A stretch of 64,000 bases of DNA from Planctomycetaceae bacterium (GTDB taxonomy: Bacteria; Planctomycetota; UBA1135; GCA-002686595), in the NCBI GenBank assembly GCA_016125265.1, contig WGMC01000010.1:1-64000 (forward strand). Reading direction: 5' to 3'. Numbering within the stretch: the first letter of the stretch is position 1; the number at the start of each line of letters is the position of its first letter. This document shows, piece by piece, positions 25,075 to 34,101 of this stretch. The notes beneath the pieces are model-generated. The model saw only the letters and a program-made list of their open reading frames with translations, did no database searches and had not been told where the DNA came from. The translations under genes and the position numbers were made by a program.

Positions 25075-28000
25075 TCACATGTTGCGGCGGTAGCGGCCGC
25101 CCACTTGGTAGAGGCACTCGGAGATCTGACCCAAGGAGGCGACCTTGGTGGCCTCCATGAGGGCCGCGAAGGTGTTGCCGTCCTGCACCGCGGCGCGCTG
25201 GAGCGCCTCGAGGGCGCGGGGCGCCAGCGCCGCATTGCGCGCGGCGAAGGCGTTGCGCGAATGGATGGCGTACTCCTTCTCCCCTTCGGTCGAGCGGATC
25301 ACCTCGTCGGGCACCAGCGTCGGCGAGCCATTGGGATCGAGGAACGTGTTCACGCCGACGATCGGCAACGTGCCGTCGTGTTTCTGGGTCTCGTAGAACA
25401 GCGACTCGTCCTGGATGCGGCTGCGCTGGTACATGCGCTCCATCGCACCTAGCACACCGCCGCGCTCGGAGATGCGCTGGAACTCGTCGTAGACGGCCTG
25501 TTCGACCAGGTCCGTCAGTTCCTCGACGATGAACGAACCCTGGAACGGATTCTCGTTGCGCGCGAGGCCCAGCTCCTTGTTGATGATGAGCTGGATCGCC
25601 AGCGCCCGCCGCACACTTTCTTCCGTGGGGGTGGTGATCGCCTCGTCGTAGGCGTTCGTGTGCAGCGAGTTGCAGTTGTCGAACAGCGCGTACAGCGCCT
25701 GCAGCGTGGTGCGGATGTCATTGAAGGCGATCTCCTGCGCGTGCAGGGAGCGCCCGCTGGTCTGGATGTGGTACTTGAGCTTCTGGCTGCGCTCGTCGCC
25801 GCCGTAGCGCTGCTGGATCGCTTTCGCCCAGATGCGGCGCGCCACACGCCCGATGACGGTGTACTCGGGATCGAGGCCGTTCGAGAAGAAGAACGAGAGG
25901 TTCGGCGCGAAATCGTCGATGGCCATGCCCCGCGAGAGGTAGTACTCGACGTAGGTGAAGCCATTGGCGAGGGTGAAAGCGAGCTGTGTGATCGGGTTCG
26001 CGCCGGCCTCGGCGATGTGATAACCCGAGATCGACACCGAGTAGAAGTTGCGCACCTTCTCCTCGATGAAGTACTGCTGGATGTCGCCCATCATGCGCAG
26101 GGCGAACTCGGTCGAGAAGATGCAGGTGTTCTGGGCCTGGTCCTCCTTCAAGATGTCGGCCTGCACCGTCCCGCGCACCTGGGAGAGGGTCGCCGCTTTC
26201 ACCTTCGCGTAGGTCTCGGCATCCAGCACCTGGTCGCCGCTGACGCCGAGCAGCTTCAGCCCGAGGCCGTCGTTGCCGGCGGGCAGATCGCCCTGGTACC
26301 GCGGCCGCGGCTGGCCCAACTTCTGGTAGATGCCATCGATGGTGCGCTCGGCCTCGTCGAGCTTGCCGACGGCCAGTAGGTGCTTCTCGCAGGCCTGGTC
26401 CACGGCCGCGTTCAGGAAGAAGCCGAGCAACATCGGCGCGGGCCCATTGATCGTCATCGACACCGATGTCGACGGTTTGCAGAGGTCGAAGCCCGAGTAC
26501 AACTTCTTGGCGTCGTCCACCGTGCAGATCGACACACCCGAGTTGCCGATCTTGCCGTAGATGTCGGGGCGGCGGTCCGGATCCTCGCCGTACAGCGTGA
26601 CCGAGTCGAACGCGGTCGACAGGCGCGCCGCGGGCATGCCGCGCGCGAGGTAGTGGAAGCGTTTGTTGGTGCGCTCGGGCCCACCTTCGCCGGCGAACTG
26701 GCGCGCGGGATCCTCGGCGGAGCGTTTCAGCGGGAACACCCCAGCCGTGAACGGGAAAAACCCGGGTGCGTTCTCGGTCAGCAGCCAGCGCAGCACGTCG
26801 CCCCAGTCCTCGTACTTGGGCAGGCTGACCTTGGGGATCGAAAGGCCCGAAAGTGTCTTGCTGAAGAGGTCCTGTCCCACGACCTTGTCGCGCACGACGA
26901 ACTCGTAGCGCTCGGCCCGGTAACGCCGCTGCATGGCGGGCCAATCGGCGAGCAGTCGGCGGCAGTTGGGATCGAGGCCCTGCTCCAGTTCGGCGTAGGT
27001 GCTTTCGAGGTCCGCGATCCAGGGAGGCGCTTCACCTCGTTTCAGCTCGGCGCGCACGACGTCGCCGCGGTCCACCACGTCGACCTTGCGTTTGCCGGTG
27101 CCCGCGCGCACCAGTTCGATGGTGCCCGCCAGCCGGTAGAGCTGGCGCGCGAGGGCCACCTGGCGCTCCACGAAGCGGCCGTACTCGGCGGCGTCCTCGA
27201 CGATTTCGGCCAGGTACCGCTGCCGCTCCGGCGCGATCAGCCCGCGTCGGCCGTCGCCCGCGGCCCCCACCGGGAAGTTCGAGTGCAGGTTCGCGCCGGT
27301 CTTCTCGGCGATGCGGTCCATCAGCGCCCGGTACAGGCGGTTGGTGCCCGGATCGTTGAACTGCGACGCGATCGTGCCGTAGACCGGCATGTCCTCGGGC
27401 GAGCGATCGAACGCGGTGCGGTTCCTCTGCACCTGCTTCTTCACGTCGCGCAGCGCGTCCAGGGAACCGGGTTTGTCGAACTTGTTGATCGCGATCAGGT
27501 CGGCGAAGTCGAGCATGTCGATCTTCTCGAGCTGCGTCGCCGCACCGTAATCGGCCGTCATCACGTAGAGCGAAACGTCAGCGTGCTCGACGATTTCGCT
27601 GTCCGATTGGCCGATACCGCTGGTTTCCACGATCACCAGGTCGAATCCGGCCGCGCGGCACACGTCGACACCGGCCGCCACGTGTTTCGACAGCGCCAGG
27701 TTCGATTGGCGTGTCGCCAGGGAGCGCATGTAGACCCGCGCGTCGTGGATCGCGTTCATGCGAATCCGGTCGCCGAGCAGCGCACCGCCCGTGCGCCGCC
27801 GGGACGGGTCCACGGAGAGGATCGCCACCGTCTTCGAGTCGAAGTCGCGCAGGAACCGGCGCACCAGCTCGTCCACGAGACTGCTCTTGCCCGCGCCGCC
27901 GGTGCCCGTCACACCCAGCACGGGCACCTTCTTCGCTTGGGCGAGCCGCACCAGTTCGCCGAACAGCGCGTCCGAGCCGCTGCGCCCCAGCTCCGCCGTG

Positions 28001-28605
28001 GTCACCAGTTGGGCGAGCAACCTGGGATCCCGTCCGCCCAGGGCCGCGAGTTCGTCCCGCCGGGGGGCCTCGGGCTCGAAGTCGCAGGACTGGAGGATGT
28101 CGTCGATCATGCCCTGGAGGCCCATGGAGCGGCCGTCGTCGGGCGAGTAGATGCGAGTCACCCCGTAGCGGTGCAGCACCTCGATCTCGCCGGGAAGGAT
28201 CGTGCCGCCGCCGCCCCCGAACACCTTGATCTTGGCGCCGCGCTCCTTCAGGAGGTCCACGATGTACTGGAAGAACTCGACGTGGCCGCCCTGGTAGCTG
28301 CTGATCGCGATGCCCTGGGCGTCCTCCTGGATCGCGCACTCCACGATCTCCGCAGCCGAGCGGTTGTGCCCCAGGTGGATCACCTCCGCTCCCGATGCCT
28401 GCAGGATGCGGCGCATCACGTTGATCGCCGCGTCGTGGCCGTCGAACAGCGACGCCGCCGTGACGATGCGCACCGGGTGCCGCGGTCGGTAGGGGCTGGC
28501 CGTCGTCGCCGCGGTCGGCTTCGCGGTCGGATCCACTACGGCGTCGCCGGTGCCGTGCAAAGGGGCACTCGGGGCGAGCTTCGGTCGGGTCTCGTCCATG
28601 GACAT
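25075..28605 (-). CDS. icmF: fused isobutyryl-CoA mutase (IcmF)
   Basis: A 1176-residue three-module enzyme interconverting isobutyryl-CoA and n-butyryl-CoA. Module 1 (about 45-180) is the B12-binding domain ([17 protein letters not shown], His57). Module 2 (about 225-440) is the built-in MeaI GTPase chaperone: P-loop GTGGAGKS at 234-241, [10 protein letters not shown], and the base-specificity NKFD near 374-377. Module 3 (from about 590) is the mutase barrel, with the isobutyryl-type residues Phe637 (ARQFAGEG) and Gln825 (KEDQAQNTC) where MutB has Tyr and Arg. ATG at 28605 begins MSMDETRP; a longer start at 28674 is possible. It follows crcB by 81 bp and precedes mutA, so both B12 mutases appear to be co-expressed. 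Confidence 0.95.
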   Translation of the reverse strand: MSMDETRPKLAPSAPLHGTGDAVVDPTAKPTAATTASPYRPRHPVRIVTAASLFDGHDAAINVMRRILQASGAEVIHLGHNRSAAEIVECAIQEDAQGIAISSYQGGHVEFFQYIVDLLKERGAKIKVFGGGGGTILPGEIEVLHRYGVTRIYSPDDGRSMGLQGMIDDILQSCDFEPEAPRRDELAALGGRDPRLLAQLVTTAELGRSGSDALFGELVRLAQAKKVPVLGVTGTGGAGKSSLVDELVRRFLRDFDSKTVAILSVDPSRRRTGGALLGDRIRMNAIHDARVYMRSLATRQSNLALSKHVAAGVDVCRAAGFDLVIVETSGIGQSDSEIVEHADVSLYVMTADYGAATQLEKIDMLDFADLIAINKFDKPGSLDALRDVKKQVQRNRTAFDRSPEDMPVYGTIASQFNDPGTNRLYRALMDRIAEKTGANLHSNFPVGAAGDGRRGLIAPERQRYLAEIVEDAAEYGRFVERQVALARQLYRLAGTIELVRAGTGKRKVDVVDRGDVVRAELKRGEAPPWIADLESTYAELEQGLDPNCRRLLADWPAMQRRYRAERYEFVVRDKVVGQDLFSKTLSGLSIPKVSLPKYEDWGDVLRWLLTENAPGFFPFTAGVFPLKRSAEDPARQFAGEGGPERTNKRFHYLARGMPAARLSTAFDSVTLYGEDPDRRPDIYGKIGNSGVSICTVDDAKKLYSGFDLCKPSTSVSMTINGPAPMLLGFFLNAAVDQACEKHLLAVGKLDEAERTIDGIYQKLGQPRPRYQGDLPAGNDGLGLKLLGVSGDQVLDAETYAKVKAATLSQVRGTVQADILKEDQAQNTCIFSTEFALRMMGDIQQYFIEEKVRNFYSVSISGYHIAEAGANPITQLAFTLANGFTYVEYYLSRGMAIDDFAPNLSFFFSNGLDPEYTVIGRVARRIWAKAIQQRYGGDERSQKLKYHIQTSGRSLHAQEIAFNDIRTTLQALYALFDNCNSLHTNAYDEAITTPTEESVRRALAIQLIINKELGLARNENPFQGSFIVEELTDLVEQAVYDEFQRISERGGVLGAMERMYQRSRIQDESLFYETQKHDGTLPIVGVNTFLDPNGSPTLVPDEVIRSTEGEKEYAIHSRNAFAARNAALAPRALEALQRAAVQDGNTFAALMEATKVASLGQISECLYQVGGRYRRNM

Positions 28606-28686
28606 GGCAGCACTCGGCAACGTGGGGCGGGTCGGCGGAGCCCCCATCCTACCCCCCGGGCGCGGGCCGAACACCCGCCGAGAGCC

Positions 28687-29091
28687 CTAGAGACCCGCCA
28701 AGGCACGCCCGGCGGCCACGGCCGCCACACCAAGCACAAGTTGCAAGGCGGCGTTGCCGAGGGCGAGCCCAAAGGCGCCCTCGCGCAGCAGCGCCAGGGT
28801 TTCGTGGCTGAACGTCGAGAAGGTCGTGAACGAGCCGAGCAGGCCCACTCCGAGGAGCAACCGCCACCCCTCGGCCGCGGGCCCCGGACCCTCCACCCCG
28901 AGAGCGCCCCCGGTCTCGCCGCGGGCCAGCGCTCCGAGGAGCAACCCGATCGCGAAACAACCGAGGACGTTGATGCCAGCGGTCGCGGCGAATGGCCGCC
29001 ATCCGAGGCGCTCGATCGCGATGGCGCCGACCAGGTACCGCAGCACGGCACCGAGGGCGCCGCCCAGGGCGACGGCCGCAAGTTCCCTCAA
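28687..29091 (-). CDS. crcB: fluoride channel CrcB/Fluc
   Basis: A 134-residue, four-helix membrane protein that forms a dimeric fluoride-specific channel. Motifs: GGALGAVLRYLVG in helix 1, GINVLGCFAIGLLLG in helix 2 (with the conserved Asn) and GVGLLGSFTTFSTFSHET in helix 3. Between helices 2 and 3 is an enlarged Gly/Glu/Pro loop. The start is a TTG at 29091, ten bases after the protease gene stop; it puts the conserved GG the usual distance from the N-terminus. A fluoride riboswitch could not be recognised in the ten-base gap, so regulation is probably with the upstream gene. Confidence 0.93.
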   Translation of the reverse strand: MRELAAVALGGALGAVLRYLVGAIAIERLGWRPFAATAGINVLGCFAIGLLLGALARGETGGALGVEGPGPAAEGWRLLLGVGLLGSFTTFSTFSHETLALLREGAFGLALGNAALQLVLGVAAVAAGRALAGL

Positions 29092-29101
29092 GGCAGCCCC
29101 G

Positions 29102-30271
29102 TCACTGCAGGGACTCCAGGCGCAGGCTCACGGGTTCACGCACCCCGTCGCGGAGGATCTCCAGTTCGACTTGGTCGCCCACGGGACGCCCCTCCAAGAA
29201 CGCCAGAAGGTCCGCGGCGCTGCCCACCGGTCGGCCATCCATGCGAACCACCACGTCGCCGAGCCGCAGCGCTCCGTCCGGAGCGACCCCCAGCGGGCGC
29301 AGGCCGGCGCGCTCGGCCGGGGTCCCCGACAGCACCTCCAGGATCCCGGCGCCGCGCACGCCGAACTCGGCCAGGTTTTCGTCGGGCATCAGGCGCACGC
29401 CGATCCCCGCCCGCGGGCTGCGGCCGCCGCGGATCAGGTTGGGCACGACGCGGTTCATCGTGTTCACGGGCACGGCGAAACCCACCCCGGAGTACGTGCC
29501 GGTCGACGACGCGATGGCGGTGTTGATGCCGATCAGACGGCCGGCGCTGTCGAGGAGCGGCCCTCCCGAGTTGCCCGGGTTGATCGCCGCGTCCGTTTGG
29601 ATCACGCCGTCGATGCGCCGCCCGCGCTCGGCCGAAATCGTGCGGTCGAGGCCGCTGATGATCCCGGTCGTCAGGGTTCGGTCGAGGCCGAACGGGTTGC
29701 CGATCGCGAACACCTTCTGGCCGACCTGGAGGTCCTGGCTGGTGCCTAAGGGAATCGGCGCGAGCACCCGTGAAGGGGCATCGATCCGCAGCACCGCGAG
29801 GTCGACCTCCGGCGCCACGCCGATGACCACGGCGCGCCACGCTTCGCCCCCCTGCAGCCGCACGAGGCACGACGTGGCATCGCGCACCACGTGGTAGTTC
29901 GTCACCACGTGCCCCGCCTGGTCCCAGAGGATCCCCGAACCCGTGCCCTCGGGCCGCGCGTCGGGGTCGATCGAGTACACCCCGCGACCGAACGAGCGCC
30001 GCGGATCGCTCGACGTCGAAATGTGCACGACTCCGGGCGAGGCGGCCTTGAAGAGTTCGATCGTCGCCCGCTCGTCCTCCGCGAGGTCGCCGCGCGCGGT
30101 CACGAGGCGCGGCGTCGCATCGGGTAGGCCGCGCCCCAGGCCGAAGAAGCGCTCGCCGGCATAGACGGCAGCCACCACGAACAGCAGGGCACCCGCCCCC
30201 AGACCGGCCAGCAGGAAGAGGCGCTCGAGCACGCGCGGACCGCCGCTCTGTTGGGCTTGGTAGGGCTCCAT
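29102..30271 (-). CDS. HtrA/DegP-type serine protease with PDZ domain
   Basis: A 389-residue envelope quality-control protease. One N-terminal membrane helix (about 18-37) anchors it; the trypsin-like domain has the triad His127 (VVTNYHVV), Asp157 (EVDLAVLRID) and Ser235 (NPGNSGGPLL), with FAIGNPFGLDRTLTTGIISGLDR. One PDZ domain follows (about 295-385: GAGILEVLSGTPAERAGLRPLGV, LGDVVVRMDGRPVGSAADLLAFL). The single PDZ plus anchor corresponds to the DegS-like layout. It is first of the minus-strand run leading to crcB and icmF and divergent from the GGDEF/EAL gene. Confidence 0.94.
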   Translation of the reverse strand: MEPYQAQQSGGPRVLERLFLLAGLGAGALLFVVAAVYAGERFFGLGRGLPDATPRLVTARGDLAEDERATIELFKAASPGVVHISTSSDPRRSFGRGVYSIDPDARPEGTGSGILWDQAGHVVTNYHVVRDATSCLVRLQGGEAWRAVVIGVAPEVDLAVLRIDAPSRVLAPIPLGTSQDLQVGQKVFAIGNPFGLDRTLTTGIISGLDRTISAERGRRIDGVIQTDAAINPGNSGGPLLDSAGRLIGINTAIASSTGTYSGVGFAVPVNTMNRVVPNLIRGGRSPRAGIGVRLMPDENLAEFGVRGAGILEVLSGTPAERAGLRPLGVAPDGALRLGDVVVRMDGRPVGSAADLLAFLEGRPVGDQVELEILRDGVREPVSLRLESLQ

Positions 30272-30410
30272 GGGTGCCGCTCAGGGTACCCAACCGGCCC
30301 GCGGCGGCGAATGCTGCCGACGGGCGGCGGCGTGCCGGTCGACGGCTTCGGACCTGCTGGTATCCTCCGTCGCCCGGGGAGCTGCGCAAAGGGGCACCCG
30401 GGCCTTCCCC

Positions 30411-30505
30411 ACGCACACAGCTCGCCCCCACGCACACAGCTCGCCCCCACGCACACAGCCCGCCCCCACGCACACAGCTCGCCCCCAAGTACACGGCTCG
30501 CCCCC
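30411..30505 (+). repeat. five 19-bp tandem repeats abutting a start codon
   Basis: Units of ACGCACACAGCTCGCCCCC at 30411-30429, 30430-30448, 30449-30467 (one change), 30468-30486 and 30487-30505 (AAGTACACGG variant). The next three bases are the ATG of the GGDEF/EAL gene, so the last CCCCC takes the place of a ribosome-binding site. The 19-bp period rules out a simple in-frame coding repeat. Copy-number change would alter the distance between promoter and start. Confidence 0.92.
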
Positions 30506-32194
30506 ATGACCCCCGCCCCCGGCGATTCCCCGGCCCAACCCGACCCGATCCGTGTGCTCCTCGTCGAGGACCACCTGGGCGACGTGGAACTCCTCATCGC
30601 ACTTCTCGCGAGCCGCGGCGCTCCCCGGGTCGACTTGACGCCCGTGCGCACCGTCGCGGACGCACAGCGGGCGCTCCTGGACGCCGAGTTCGACGTCCTC
30701 TTGCTCGACCTGGACCTGCCCGACGCAAGCGGCCTCGCGGGTCTGATGCGCCTGTGCGCGTCGTCGCCCCTCGTGCCCATCGTCGTGCTCACGGGTGTCG
30801 ACGACGCGGAACTGGCCCGGCGGGCCCTCGCGCGCGGCGCCCAGGACTACCTTTCGAAACACAACCTCACGCGCGAGGGCCTGGTGCGGGCGCTCAGCTA
30901 CGCGATCCAACGCCAGCGTGTGAAGGCCGAACTCGAGTCCGTGTCGGACCAGTTGCGCGAGGCCAACTCGCGCCTCGCCAAGCTGGCGCTGATCGACCCC
31001 CTGACGGACCTGCTCAACCGCCGCGGTCTGCAGCAGGTTCTGACGCGCGAGATCCACTGGGCGCGCCGGGATGGTTCGGAGCTGATCGTTTTCCTGATCG
31101 ACCTCGACGACTTCAAGCGGATCAACGACGGGCTGGGGCACGCGGTCGGCGACGTGGTGTTGCAGGGCATCGCCGGCGCCCTGCGCGAATCGCTGCGCAC
31201 CACGGACTACGTGGCGCGGATCGGCGGGGACGAGTTCCTCGTGTTGCTGCCGCAGACGCGACTCGCGGAGGGGATGAAAGTCGCGGAAAAGGTGCGCCGC
31301 TCCGTGGCCGGATCGTTGGTAGCGCTCGGGGAGCGCTCCGTAGGTGTCACCGCCAGCGTCGGCGTGGTCCAGGTGGCACACCCCACCGCCTCGATCGACG
31401 AGTTGCTCCGCCAGTGCCAGATGGAACTGCAATCGAGCAAACGGGCGGGCAAGAACCGGGTCAGCGCCAGCGGCGGTGCAACGGTCGAACAAGCGTCCCA
31501 GCACGAGGAATTGGAGCGCCTCTGGCGCAGCAACGGTTTCCGCGCCGTGCGCCAACCGGTGGTCGAACTGGCGACGGGCCGGCGAGTTGGTTACGAGTTC
31601 CTCTCGCGTGCGCTGTCGGAGGACCTCGGGCAGCCGGCGGACTTCTTCCGCCAGAGCTACGAGTCCAACATGCTGACGCTGGTGGACCACCACTGCTTCG
31701 AACTGGGGCTCAGCGCCGCCGCGGAACTGCCGCGCGACCAGGATGCGCACCTCAACCTGTTCCCCTCCACGATGATCGACGTGCCGGCCGAGCACCTGCT
31801 CGACGGCGCCGGCCGCGCCCTGGAACCGGCGCGCCTTTGCATCGAGATCAGCGAAAGCCAGATCATCGGGGATCCGTCGTACCTGTCGGCGCCCGTCGCC
31901 GCCCTGCGCCGCCACGGTGTGCGCATCGCCATCGACGACGTGGGTTTCGGCCGCAGTTCCCTCGAGAGCCTGATGATGCTCGAACCCGACATCATCAAGA
32001 TCGACCGGCGCCGGGTCCACGGAGTCTCCCAGTGCCGCGACCAGCAGCGTTCGCTCGAGCGGCTGCTGCGGGTCGCCGCCAGCCTGGAGGCGGGGGTCGT
32101 GGCCGAGGGCATCGAAACCGAAGAAGATCTCGCCACCCTGGTCGACATGGGTGTTGCCCTCGGACAGGGTTATCTGCTCGGGCGACCCAACTGA
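30506..32194 (+). CDS. response regulator with REC, GGDEF and EAL domains
   Basis: A 562-residue cyclic-di-GMP signalling protein. REC domain (about 16-135) with phospho-acceptor Asp68 in LLLDLDLPD; coiled linker 135-160; GGDEF domain (about 160-325) with an intact GGDEF at 240-244 and an inhibitory I-site RTTD at 231-234, five residues upstream; EAL-type domain (about 340-562) with DDVG at 477-480, IKIDR, VVAEGIETEEDL and GQGYLLGRP. The signature EAL itself reads EFL (364-366). Diguanylate cyclase activity is likely; phosphodiesterase activity is uncertain. No partner kinase is adjacent. Confidence 0.94.
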   Translation: MTPAPGDSPAQPDPIRVLLVEDHLGDVELLIALLASRGAPRVDLTPVRTVADAQRALLDAEFDVLLLDLDLPDASGLAGLMRLCASSPLVPIVVLTGVDDAELARRALARGAQDYLSKHNLTREGLVRALSYAIQRQRVKAELESVSDQLREANSRLAKLALIDPLTDLLNRRGLQQVLTREIHWARRDGSELIVFLIDLDDFKRINDGLGHAVGDVVLQGIAGALRESLRTTDYVARIGGDEFLVLLPQTRLAEGMKVAEKVRRSVAGSLVALGERSVGVTASVGVVQVAHPTASIDELLRQCQMELQSSKRAGKNRVSASGGATVEQASQHEELERLWRSNGFRAVRQPVVELATGRRVGYEFLSRALSEDLGQPADFFRQSYESNMLTLVDHHCFELGLSAAAELPRDQDAHLNLFPSTMIDVPAEHLLDGAGRALEPARLCIEISESQIIGDPSYLSAPVAALRRHGVRIAIDDVGFGRSSLESLMMLEPDIIKIDRRRVHGVSQCRDQQRSLERLLRVAASLEAGVVAEGIETEEDLATLVDMGVALGQGYLLGRPN

Positions 32195-32239
32195 TCGTCG
32201 AGGATTCCCCACCGCTCCCATCGTTTCGCGCCCATCGCC

Positions 32240-32641
32240 ATGAGTTCACCCAGAAGCCACCCCCACTTCGACGACAAGGGCACCCTCGATTGGGAGACAC
32301 ACTTCAGGGACGCGATGGCGCGCGCCAAACGCGAGAAGCGCCTGCTGTTCATCGAGTTCGGCCGCCTCGCCTGTGGGCAGTGCCGCGCCCTGGTGCAAAG
32401 TGTCGTGCCGCGGGCGGACATCGCGCCGCTGCTGCAACAGCACTTCGTGGCGCTCGCCTCCGACTGCGACGACCCCGAAGCGGAGGTCGAGGAACTGGCG
32501 ATGAAACTCGAGGACGCGATGATGCTGCCGTTCGTGCTGTTCGCGGACGCCAATGGGCAGTTCCTCGAAGGCAGTTCCGGCGCGGTTTCGCCCGCGGCGT
32601 TCCGCGCGACGCTGGAACGGCTCGTGGCAGCAAAGGGCTGA
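32240..32641 (+). CDS. thioredoxin-fold protein with CGQC active site
   Basis: A 133-residue cytoplasmic-looking protein (no signal) of the thioredoxin_7/DUF255-like type: LDWETHFRDAMARAKREKRLLFIEFGRLACGQCRALVQSV, with the redox pair in CGQC, followed by FVALASDCDD, cis-Pro region MMLPFVLFADANGQFLEGSSG. Such proteins reduce disulfides or act as chaperone-like partners. It begins 45 bp after the GGDEF/EAL stop and may be co-transcribed; it is convergent with the cardiolipin synthase, 13 bp apart. Confidence 0.88.
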   Translation: MSSPRSHPHFDDKGTLDWETHFRDAMARAKREKRLLFIEFGRLACGQCRALVQSVVPRADIAPLLQQHFVALASDCDDPEAEVEELAMKLEDAMMLPFVLFADANGQFLEGSSGAVSPAAFRATLERLVAAKG

Positions 32642-32654
32642 CCGACGCCGTATT

Positions 32655-34073
32655 TCACAGGATCGGCGCGAAGAGCCGCACGAAGCGCACACCCAGGCGG
32701 AACCAGAAGCTCCGGCCGGTGTACTCCTCGGTTTTGGAGAGCCGCGAGCGCTCGAAGTCCGCCAGCAGCATCGCCTCGACCTCGGCGGCGAACTTCGTGT
32801 CGTGCACCCAGGTCGTCATCTCGAAGTTGAGGCGCAGCGAGCGGTTGTCCATGTTCAACGAACCCACCGATGCCAGGGCGTCGTCGACCAAAATCACCTT
32901 CTGGTGCATCATCCCCGGCAGGTAGCGGTACAGGCGGATTCCCACGCGATCGAGGTCGGTCAGGTACGAGTAACTGGCGAGATGCACGAACCGCTCGTCG
33001 GAATGTTCCGGCATGAGGATGCGGACGTCCACCCCGTGCAGCGCGGCCAACTGCAACGCGAGGAGGATCTCGCTCTCCGGCACGAAGTACGGGCTGGCGA
33101 TCCACAAGCGGCGCTGGGCAGAGTGGATCACCTCGAGGAGCATCAGCGTGGCAGTTTCGACGATGTCCGCAGGGCCGCTGGGCACGACGAGTGCGGTCAT
33201 GTCGCCGTCGTCCGCGGGTGTCGGCTGCCAGGCGAGGTCCAATCCCTCGCCGCGGGCCCACAGCCAGTCCTCGGCGAAAGCCACCTGCGCCCCAAGCGCC
33301 GCCGGCCCGTGCACGGCCACGTGGGTGTCGCGCCAGTGCGGGAACTCGTCAGCCTCACCCAGGTACAGCTCACTGGCGTTGTGTCCGCCGACGAAGGCGA
33401 TGCGGCCGTCCACCACCACCAGCTTGCGGTGGTTTCTGAAGTTGAGCCGCGCCGCGGGCCCGCGGCCGCGGGAACTCTCGAAACTCTGCGCCAACACACC
33501 GCGCTTGCGCAGTCCCTCGACGAAGGCCTTGGGCAAGTCGTAGCTACCGACTTCGTCGAAAAGCACGTGGACCCGCAGCCCGGCCGCGGCTCGCGCGGCT
33601 AGTTCCTCAGCCAAGCGCCGACCGAGAGAATCGTCGGAGAGGGTGTAGAACTCGACGAGCACGTAGTGTTCGGCCTCGGCGATGGCGGCGAAGATCCGCT
33701 CGAATGTCGCGGGGCCGTTGACCAGAAGCTCCACGTGGTTTCGCGACGTGAACGGCATACTCGCGAGCCGCTCCAAGAGCGCTAGGCGCCGGTCCTTCTG
33801 CTCGGGCCCCACCGAAAAACCGAGGTCGCGCGCCCGCTTCCGCACGCCCGAAGTGTCGGCCCGCGGCACGGGTCGGCGCCGCCGGCGCAGGAACTTGTAG
33901 CCGTCGAAACGGCTCTGCCCGAGCAACCAGTAGGAGGGCAGCGCGATGTACGGCACGAACACGAGCGAAAGGGCCCACGCGATGGACCCCTGCGACGTGC
34001 GCGTCTCGAAGACGGCGCGGACAGCGCTGACCACACCGACGAGGTGCGTGGCGACCAGGATCCAGCCTAGCAT
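32655..34073 (-). CDS. cls: cardiolipin synthase (PLD superfamily)
   Basis: A 472-residue enzyme that condenses phosphatidylglycerol into cardiolipin at the inner membrane. Two N-terminal hydrophobic segments (ILVATHLVGVVSAVRAVF and IAWALSLVFVPYIALPSYWLLG) precede two PLD repeats with HKD motifs: FRNHRKLVVVDGRIAFVGGHN and MMHQKVILVDDALASVGSLNMDNRSL. The ending FWFRLGVRFVRLFAPIL is the typical Cls terminus. It follows the acyl-CoA ligase on the same strand after 28 bp, a sensible lipid-metabolism pairing. Confidence 0.96.
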   Translation of the reverse strand: MLGWILVATHLVGVVSAVRAVFETRTSQGSIAWALSLVFVPYIALPSYWLLGQSRFDGYKFLRRRRRPVPRADTSGVRKRARDLGFSVGPEQKDRRLALLERLASMPFTSRNHVELLVNGPATFERIFAAIAEAEHYVLVEFYTLSDDSLGRRLAEELAARAAAGLRVHVLFDEVGSYDLPKAFVEGLRKRGVLAQSFESSRGRGPAARLNFRNHRKLVVVDGRIAFVGGHNASELYLGEADEFPHWRDTHVAVHGPAALGAQVAFAEDWLWARGEGLDLAWQPTPADDGDMTALVVPSGPADIVETATLMLLEVIHSAQRRLWIASPYFVPESEILLALQLAALHGVDVRILMPEHSDERFVHLASYSYLTDLDRVGIRLYRYLPGMMHQKVILVDDALASVGSLNMDNRSLRLNFEMTTWVHDTKFAAEVEAMLLADFERSRLSKTEEYTGRSFWFRLGVRFVRLFAPIL

Positions 34074-34101
34074 GGCCCCGAGACCGCCGCCTGGCTTTGG
34101 C

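Noticed and set aside
28606-29101. Fluoride riboswitch for crcB
   Set aside because: Only ten bases separate crcB from the upstream protease gene, and no fluoride-aptamer pattern was found.
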